10,868 nucleotides of DNA from Clostridia bacterium (GTDB lineage Bacteria > Bacillota > Clostridia > Oscillospirales > CAG-382): contig JAFVXP010000058.1 in the NCBI GenBank assembly GCA_017501055.1, positions 1 to 10,868 of the forward strand. Direction: 5' to 3'. Made by a program: the position numbers and the translations under genes. Positions 5,896 to 10,868 of the stretch are shown in pieces (the stretch's first letter is position 1; each line of letters starts with the position of its first letter). A model generated the notes under the pieces. That model was not told the DNA's origin. It worked only from the letters and a program-made list of their open reading frames with translations, and did no database searches.

Positions 5896-7376
5896 TGAAA
5901 ATAGGCTTCGATTGTGAAAAATACGTGGAACTTCAAACACGTCATATCAGAGAGCGTATTGAAAAATTCGGTGGCAAGCTCTACCTTGAATTCGGCGGTA
6001 AACTCTTTGATGACTATCATGCGTCCCGTGTTCTCCCCGGCTTTAAACCCGGCATAAAGATAGATATGCTTACTGCGCTTAAGGACGAAGCAGAGATCGT
6101 CATAGTAATAAGCAGTAACGATATTGAAAAGAACAAAGTACGTGGCGACCTCGGTATTACTTACGACCAAGACGTTTTGCGCCTTATAGATGCTTTTCGC
6201 TCCTGCGGACTTTATGTCGGCAGTGTCGTTTTGACACAGTATAATTCTCAACCCTCTGTTGTTGCCTTCCAAAAACGTCTTGAAACGCTTGGTGTTACAA
6301 CCTATAAGCATTACCATATCGAAGGCTATCCGTCAAACGTAAAGCATATCGTAAGCGATGAGGGCTACGGCAGAAACGACTTTATCGAAACCACAAGAAG
6401 TCTTGTCGTTATGACAGCTCCCGGTCCCGGAAGCGGTAAAATGGCAACCTGCCTGTCCCAGCTTTATCACGAGCATTTAAGGGGAGTAAAAGCAGGTTAC
6501 GCAAAATTCGAAACCTTCCCGATATGGAACCTTCCTCTTAACCACCCCGTAAATATTGCATACGAAGCGGCAACTGCCGACCTTGACGACCTCAACTGTA
6601 TCGACCCGTTCCATTTGGATGCATACGGAGTGAAAACCGTAAACTATAACCGTGACGTTGAAATATTCCCCGTGCTTAATGCGATGTTCCAGCGTATTTT
6701 CGGTGAATCACCCTATAAATCTCCCACCGATATGGGCGTTAATATGGCAGGTAACGCAATCTGTGATGATGAGGTTTGCCGTTATGCCGCAAAGCAGGAA
6801 ATAATCCGCCGTTATTACGAAGCTCTTTGCCAACAACGTAAGGGTTTGGGCGAAGAAAGCTCTGTTTCAAAGATCGAGATATTGATGAATCAATGCGGAA
6901 TCACTCAGGAAGAACGTCCCGTCGTTGCCGCAGCAAACGAAAGGGCAGAGAAAACGGGCGAGCCCTGCGCCGCTATCGAGCTTCCCGACGGAAAGATCGT
7001 AACGGGTAAAACGAGTGCTTTGTTGGGTGCATCAAGTGCAATGATGCTTAATGCTCTTAAGTATCTTGCAGGAATAAAGGACGAGGTTCTTCTTATGGCT
7101 CCTTCGGTTATCGAGCCTATTCAGGAACTGAAAACACAGCATCTCGGTAACCATAACCCCCGTTTACATACCGATGAAATATTAATTGCGCTTTCGGTTT
7201 GTGCGGTAACCGACGAAAACGCAAAGCTTGCGCTTGAACAGCTCAAAAAACTCAAGGGTTGCCAGATGCATTCCTCTGTATTACTTTCGCAGGTGGACGA
7301 AAAATTGCTTAAAAAGCTTGGAATAAACCTAACCTGCGAACCCCGCTATCAAACCAAAAAACTTTATCATAACTAA
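5892..7376 (+). CDS. DUF1846 (UPF0371) family protein of unknown function
   Basis: This belongs to the DUF1846/UPF0371 family, whose biochemical role is, to my knowledge, not established. The 494 residues match the family's usual size of about 500. Family-like stretches are IGFDCEKYVELQTRHIRERI (4-23), LYLEFGGKLFDDYHASRVLPGF (30-51), DQDVLRLIDAF (92-102) and MTAPGPGSGKMATCLSQLYHEH (174-195). The APGPGSGK element looks like a P-loop but lacks the Ser/Thr after Lys, so nucleotide binding is only a possibility. No membrane segment or signal peptide is visible; it should be cytoplasmic. Two ATGs are in tandem (5892 and 5895). The first overlaps the HAD stop codon, and GAGGG (5880-5884) is correctly spaced. 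The coupling to a HAD hydrolase suggests the two proteins act in one process. The MATE gene starts 32 bases downstream without a terminator between. Confidence 0.93.
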   Translation: MMKIGFDCEKYVELQTRHIRERIEKFGGKLYLEFGGKLFDDYHASRVLPGFKPGIKIDMLTALKDEAEIVIVISSNDIEKNKVRGDLGITYDQDVLRLIDAFRSCGLYVGSVVLTQYNSQPSVVAFQKRLETLGVTTYKHYHIEGYPSNVKHIVSDEGYGRNDFIETTRSLVVMTAPGPGSGKMATCLSQLYHEHLRGVKAGYAKFETFPIWNLPLNHPVNIAYEAATADLDDLNCIDPFHLDAYGVKTVNYNRDVEIFPVLNAMFQRIFGESPYKSPTDMGVNMAGNAICDDEVCRYAAKQEIIRRYYEALCQQRKGLGEESSVSKIEILMNQCGITQEERPVVAAANERAEKTGEPCAAIELPDGKIVTGKTSALLGASSAMMLNALKYLAGIKDEVLLMAPSVIEPIQELKTQHLGNHNPRLHTDEILIALSVCAVTDENAKLALEQLKKLKGCQMHSSVLLSQVDEKLLKKLGINLTCEPRYQTKKLYHN

Positions 7377-7408
7377 TACCCTTAAACCGTAATTATTGTT
7401 AAACTGCT

Positions 7409-8824
7409 ATGAAACTATCAAATTTGTATTCATCCGAGGGAATGTCACGCAAGATGAAAATTCACGGCGACATACCTCAAACAAAGAGCTTATATAAAGA
7501 CTTTATGAAAATGGCTTGGCCTGCAATGGTCGAATCAATATTGATGAGCCTTGTCAATCTTGTCGACTCGATAATGGTTTCGGGTTGCGGCACAAATGCC
7601 GTTGCCGCAGTCGGATTGACAACTCAGCCAAGAATGATATTTTACGCTGTCTTTTTTGCGTTAAGTATTGCGGTAACAGCAATAGTTTCCCGCCGTAAGG
7701 GGCAAAATGACCGTGAGGGAGCAAACGCCTGCCTTGCACAATCGCTTGGATTGGTTGCCGTATTGGCTGTCGTGCTTTGCGGTACTGCGGTCATCGTTGC
7801 TGAACCGCTGCTGCTTTTCTCGGGTGCGAATAACGATACTCTTGCCGATTCGATGGTCTATTTTAGAATAACGATGATAGGCTTGATGTTCACATCGTTT
7901 GGTATGATAATCAATGCGGCGCAACGAGGATCCGGTAATACCAAAATATCTATGCGCACCAACGTGGTTGCCAACCTAACTAATATCTTCTTCAACGCAA
8001 TGTTGATAAACGGTATCTGGATATTTCCGGAAATGGGTGTTACCGGTGCCGCTGTTGCAACGTTGATAGGTAATATCGCTTCGTTCGGAATGAGCGTATA
8101 TTCAATATGCGGAAAGAACAAATTTTTGCGCTTTGATTTTTCGGGAATGCTCCGTTGGGATATTAATATGCTGAAAACCATCGGACGTGTTTCTCTCGGC
8201 GCAGGTACCGAACAGGTATTTATGCGTATCGGATTTTTCATCTATGCAAAATTGGTTGCCGACCTTGGCACGCCCGAGTTTGCGACGCATACGATATGTA
8301 TGAATATCACGACACTTTCCTTTGCTTGCGGCGACGGATTGAGCGTTGCGGCAAGCGCATTGATCGGACAAAACCTCGGTAAAGTCCGTCCCGACCTTGC
8401 GGCTCTGTATGCAAAAGCAGGACAGCGTATCGGTCTGATTTTGTCTGCGATGTTGGTTTTGTTGATGATATACGGCGGAAATTGGATGTTGGAGTTGTTT
8501 GCAGACCCGACCGATATAAACTATCAATTCGTAATGGAAAAGGGAAGAGTATTAACGTATATCATAGCCCTTGTTTCTCCCGGACAGATATCGCAGGTGG
8601 TTTATAACGGCGCGCTTCGCGGTGCAGGCGATACAAAGTACGTTGCGGTCACATCTGCAATATCTATCGGTTTGGTTCGTCCGATAACCGCATACATATT
8701 CTGCTATCCTTTCGGATTCGGTCTTTACGGAGCTTGGATAAGCTTGCTTATCGACCAATATATGAGATTAGGTTTCTCTGCCTATCGCTTTATGAGTGGA
8801 AAATGGCAACAAATTAGAATTTAA
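7409..8824 (+). CDS. MATE-family efflux transporter
   Basis: This is an inner-membrane multidrug and toxic compound extrusion (MATE) family antiporter, expected to export small cationic or drug-like molecules in exchange for Na+ or H+. The substrate cannot be read from sequence. At 471 residues with about 12 hydrophobic segments it has normal length. The two-repeat architecture is visible: the N-half has MVESILMSLVNLVDSIMVSG (residues 40-59) and RGSGNTK (173-179), and the C-half repeats the latter as RGAGDTK. Downstream of those loops are ANLTNIFFNAMLINGIW and the equivalent C-half helix. The start is uncertain. The ATG at 7409 lacks a good ribosome site, while in-frame ATGs at 7442 and 7454 follow GAGGG (7436-7440) at poor spacings; starting at 7454 would give 456 residues. 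It is 32 bases after the DUF1846 gene and 10 before the peptidase gene. Confidence 0.95.
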   Translation: MKLSNLYSSEGMSRKMKIHGDIPQTKSLYKDFMKMAWPAMVESILMSLVNLVDSIMVSGCGTNAVAAVGLTTQPRMIFYAVFFALSIAVTAIVSRRKGQNDREGANACLAQSLGLVAVLAVVLCGTAVIVAEPLLLFSGANNDTLADSMVYFRITMIGLMFTSFGMIINAAQRGSGNTKISMRTNVVANLTNIFFNAMLINGIWIFPEMGVTGAAVATLIGNIASFGMSVYSICGKNKFLRFDFSGMLRWDINMLKTIGRVSLGAGTEQVFMRIGFFIYAKLVADLGTPEFATHTICMNITTLSFACGDGLSVAASALIGQNLGKVRPDLAALYAKAGQRIGLILSAMLVLLMIYGGNWMLELFADPTDINYQFVMEKGRVLTYIIALVSPGQISQVVYNGALRGAGDTKYVAVTSAISIGLVRPITAYIFCYPFGFGLYGAWISLLIDQYMRLGFSAYRFMSGKWQQIRI

Positions 8825-8834
8825 GAGGTTTGTT

Positions 8835-10331
8835 ATGACAGTAAAAGAAGCTCTTGCTCAAATAGAAGCATTTGAAAATGCGAATTCTGCAATAAACCAC
8901 GCTTGCGGCTTGTTGTATTACGATGGTGATACGATAGCTCCCTCGGGAAGCGTCGAGATCCGTGCGTTAACTCTCGGTGAGTTTTCCCGTATGAGCTATG
9001 AATTGATAACCTCCGAAAAGTTTATCGAGGCTCTCGAAACACTCAATAATAATCTCGATTCTCTCTCCGAAATCGAACGCCGTAAGGTTACGGAGCTTTA
9101 CCGTGAATATGACGAAACAAGAAAGATTCCCATGCAGGAAATGATCGATTTTCAAATTCATTTGACGGAATCCTCTTCGGTTTGGCATAAAGCAAAGGAA
9201 ACTAACGATTTTGCCCTTTTCGAACCCTATTTGCAGAAGACATTCGATACGTTAAAACGTTTTGCTCAATATACCGACCCCGATAAAGACCCCTATGACG
9301 TATGTCTTAATAAATACGAACGTGGATTAACAAAAGAACGCTGTGACGAATTTTTCACGGCTCTCCGTGCAAAGCTTGTTCCGTTGATTGCCCGTGTTTG
9401 TAATGCGGAACAGATCGACGATTCAGTCCTCAAGCTTAATTATCCCAAAGCAAAACAAGAAAACTTCACGGAATATCTTGTTGACGTTATGGATATAAAC
9501 CGTGATCATTTCACCGTCGGTGAAACCGAACACCCCTTCACAATAAGCTTCACAGGTAAGGACGTTCGTATTACAACCCATTATTTTGAGGATAACCTCG
9601 CCAGCTCGCTTTACAGCGTAGTTCACGAATGCGGTCACGCGCTTTACGATATGAACTCCATGCCCGAGCTTTTCCGTTCTTCTCTTGAAGGCGGTGTATC
9701 TATGGCGATACACGAAAGCCAGTCCCGTTTCTATGAAAATATAATCGGCAGAAGCAGACCCTTCTGCGAGCTTATTCTTCCTTTCCTTAAAAAGGAATTC
9801 CCCGAACAGCTCGGCAATGTTTCGGACGATGAATTCTACCGTATGATAAACCGCTCCGAGCCCTCTTTGATAAGAACCGAAGCAGACGAATTGACCTATG
9901 CATTGCACGTTATGGTTCGTTACGAGCTTGAAAAACGTATGATGTCGGGCGAAATCTGCGCTAAAGACCTTCCTTCCGAATGGAACAGACTTTATAAGGA
10001 ATATCTCGGTGTTGACGTTCCCGACGATAAAAACGGTGTTCTTCAGGATAGCCATTGGTCGAACGCAAACGTCGGATATTTCCCCTCGTATGCGCTTGGA
10101 TCTGCTTACGGCGTTCAGATGCTTGAAGAAATGAAGAAGGACATCGACGTTGACGGTGCGATAAGAAGCGGAAAATTGACTGCAATCAACGATTGGCTTC
10201 GTGAGAAGATCTGGAAATTCGGTTGCCTATATAATCCTACCGACCTTTTCAATATGGTTTGCGGTGAATTTGATCCCAACGCCTACGTTGAATATCTTGA
10301 AAATAAATTCTCCGAGGTGTATTCGCTGTGA
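8835..10331 (+). CDS. M32-family zinc metallocarboxypeptidase
   Basis: This is a cytoplasmic metal-dependent carboxypeptidase of MEROPS family M32 (Taq/Pfu carboxypeptidase type), which removes C-terminal residues from peptides. The 498 residues match the family. All six family signatures are present: HPF (233-235), DVRIT as DxRxT (243-247), zinc motif HECGH (264-268), HESQ (293-296), IRTEAD (346-351) and GVLQDSHW (401-408). Catalytic Glu265 and zinc ligands His264 and His268 are intact, with Glu294 the likely third ligand. No signal peptide is visible. The start at 8835 follows AGAGG (8824-8828) with a 6-base spacer; an upstream in-frame start at 8796 would run 29 bases into the MATE gene and add 13 residues with no family counterpart. 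The stop overlaps the GTG start of the next gene. Its likely job is peptide recycling. The substrate is not inferable. Confidence 0.97.
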   Translation: MTVKEALAQIEAFENANSAINHACGLLYYDGDTIAPSGSVEIRALTLGEFSRMSYELITSEKFIEALETLNNNLDSLSEIERRKVTELYREYDETRKIPMQEMIDFQIHLTESSSVWHKAKETNDFALFEPYLQKTFDTLKRFAQYTDPDKDPYDVCLNKYERGLTKERCDEFFTALRAKLVPLIARVCNAEQIDDSVLKLNYPKAKQENFTEYLVDVMDINRDHFTVGETEHPFTISFTGKDVRITTHYFEDNLASSLYSVVHECGHALYDMNSMPELFRSSLEGGVSMAIHESQSRFYENIIGRSRPFCELILPFLKKEFPEQLGNVSDDEFYRMINRSEPSLIRTEADELTYALHVMVRYELEKRMMSGEICAKDLPSEWNRLYKEYLGVDVPDDKNGVLQDSHWSNANVGYFPSYALGSAYGVQMLEEMKKDIDVDGAIRSGKLTAINDWLREKIWKFGCLYNPTDLFNMVCGEFDPNAYVEYLENKFSEVYSL

Positions 10332-10537
10332 GCTACCTTGTAGGAAACCTTGTTCTCGATTCGGGTGATAAGGTTATAATACGTTGGACGGACGGAACCG
10401 AAACCAAAGCCGTATATAAAGACACCTATGGCTATAATCACTTTTTCGATGCAATTCCGCCCACAGATAAAGAAATAAGACTTTCCAACCATTTTATGCG
10501 CTTGAAGGGTATAAAAATCAGAAAAGATGAAGAATAA
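10328..10537 (+). CDS. Uncharacterised 69-residue protein between M32 peptidase and PHP genes
   Basis: I do not recognise this protein. It is 69 residues, soluble and charged, with no signal peptide or membrane segment. The N-terminal part (YLVGNLVLDSGDKVIIRWTDGTETKAV) reads as alternating short beta strands and turns, like a small beta-barrel or SH3-like fold; the end is basic (MRLKGIKIRKDEE). It starts at GTG, which overlaps the peptidase stop as GTGA, with GAGGTG (10314-10319) 8 bases upstream. Its own end overlaps the PHP gene by 11 bases. These overlaps and the good ribosome site are the main evidence that it is real. Codon use (CGT for Arg, CCC or CCG for Pro) resembles its neighbours. 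A fold or homology search would be needed to say more. Confidence 0.72.
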   Translation: MSYLVGNLVLDSGDKVIIRWTDGTETKAVYKDTYGYNHFFDAIPPTDKEIRLSNHFMRLKGIKIRKDEE

Positions 10538-10868
10538 CGGATATATAGATCTCCATACACATTCAACCTGTTCTGACGGCTCTATGACACCGTCAGAATT
10601 GGTTTTTCATGCGTCGCAAAAGGGATTAAAGGCGATAGCACTTTCCGACCACGATACCGTTGCAGGAATCGACGAAGCAATGGAAGCAGGGAAGAAGTAC
10701 GGCGTAGAAATCGTCCCCGCCATAGAGTTTTCGGTAATATCGTCAACAGAAACCCATATTCTCGGTTTTTATATCGACCACAAAAGCCCTCTTCTTGCTC
10801 AAGCGCTTGAAAATATAAATAAAGCAAGACATATCCGCAGTACGAACACCTGCAAGGCTCTTAATAAG
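10527..10868 (+). CDS. PHP-domain metal-dependent phosphoesterase (3' end cut off)
   Basis: This gene runs off the window end, leaving 114 codons of the N-terminus, and has no stop here. It is a PHP-domain protein, a trinuclear metal phosphoesterase fold. The visible metal-binding pattern is complete for this part: DLHTHS (His10, His12), SDG (Asp17), LSDHD (Asp41, His42, Asp43), the Glu of PAIEFS (Glu67) and His77 in THILGFY. This order matches the YciV/RNase AM-like group, which hydrolyses 3',5'-nucleoside bisphosphates and short RNAs. That assignment is likely but not certain, since DNA polymerase PHP domains and histidinol phosphatases share the fold. The ATG at 10527 lies 11 bases inside the preceding gene, with only a weak AGAAAAG upstream, so coupled translation is likely. 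A strong hairpin (10571-10598) falls within codons 15-24. Confidence 0.9.
   Translation, partial: MKNNGYIDLHTHSTCSDGSMTPSELVFHASQKGLKAIALSDHDTVAGIDEAMEAGKKYGVEIVPAIEFSVISSTETHILGFYIDHKSPLLAQALENINKARHIRSTNTCKALNK
10571..10598 (+). terminator. Intragenic hairpin with T-rich trail inside the PHP gene
   Basis: TTCTGACGG (10571-10579) and CCGTCAGAA (10590-10598) form a perfect 9-base stem with a 10-base loop, followed by TTGGTTTTT (10599-10607). The form resembles an intrinsic terminator or attenuator, but it lies 45-71 bases into a coding region and the T run is interrupted by GG. Translating ribosomes would normally suppress it. It could be a polarity or attenuation point, or chance. Confidence 0.35.

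Noticed and set aside
5799..6317. 172-codon minus-strand frame across the HAD/DUF1846 junction
   Set aside because: It overlaps two supported genes and reads as low-complexity shadow sequence.
8796..8834. Upstream start extending the M32 peptidase into the MATE gene
   Set aside because: The added 13 residues are read from MATE codons in another frame; AGAGG before the ATG at 8835 gives the normal N-terminus.
9423..10055. 210-codon open frame on the minus strand opposite the M32 peptidase gene
   Set aside because: It shadows a gene with all six M32 motifs and has no recognisable domain.
1..10868. CRISPR arrays, insertion sequences, tRNA or rRNA genes, prophage or defence genes
   Set aside because: No repeat-spacer pattern, transposase, integrase, tRNA-like fold or defence domain was seen on either strand.

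Overview
This window reads as chromosomal DNA of a member of the Clostridia (Bacillota), most likely an uncultured gut-type lineage such as Oscillospiraceae or a relative. The indications are the Firmicutes-type primary sigma factor, an IreB-family regulatory protein, strong AGGAGG-type ribosome binding sites, -35/-10 boxes of the SigA type, and dense gene packing entirely on the plus strand. The taxon is an inference from gene content; no rRNA or other decisive marker is present. I see no mobile elements, CRISPR arrays, tRNAs or phage genes.

Region 1 (1-4410) is a core information-processing block. It holds the 3' part of rpoD (primary sigma factor, cut by the window start), then pheS and pheT (both subunits of phenylalanyl-tRNA synthetase). 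The gaps are only 18 and 24 bases, so the three genes are probably co-transcribed. There is no room for a T-box leader in front of pheS. An inverted repeat follows pheT.

Region 2 (4431-5129) is a small unit with its own SigA-type promoter. It carries ireB (regulatory phosphoprotein of the Ser/Thr kinase pathway) and an uncharacterised 95-residue protein, and ends in a clear intrinsic terminator.

Region 3 (5165 to the window end) starts with an extended -10 promoter and a small palindrome. It continues with six tightly packed genes: a HAD-type hydrolase with an Asn in motif I, a DUF1846/UPF0371 protein, a MATE-family exporter, an M32 metallocarboxypeptidase, a 69-residue unknown protein, and the N-terminal part of a PHP-domain phosphoesterase that runs off the window. 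Overlapping start/stop codons (HAD/DUF1846, M32/small protein, small protein/PHP) point to translational coupling and one operon. No single pathway is obvious; hydrolases, an exporter and a peptidase suggest general metabolite turnover. A strong hairpin with a T-rich trail lies inside the start of the PHP gene.

Most of the window is housekeeping. The parts least explained by known biology are the 95- and 69-residue proteins, the HAD/DUF1846 pair and the intragenic hairpin. No stretch longer than about 155 bases lacks a gene.
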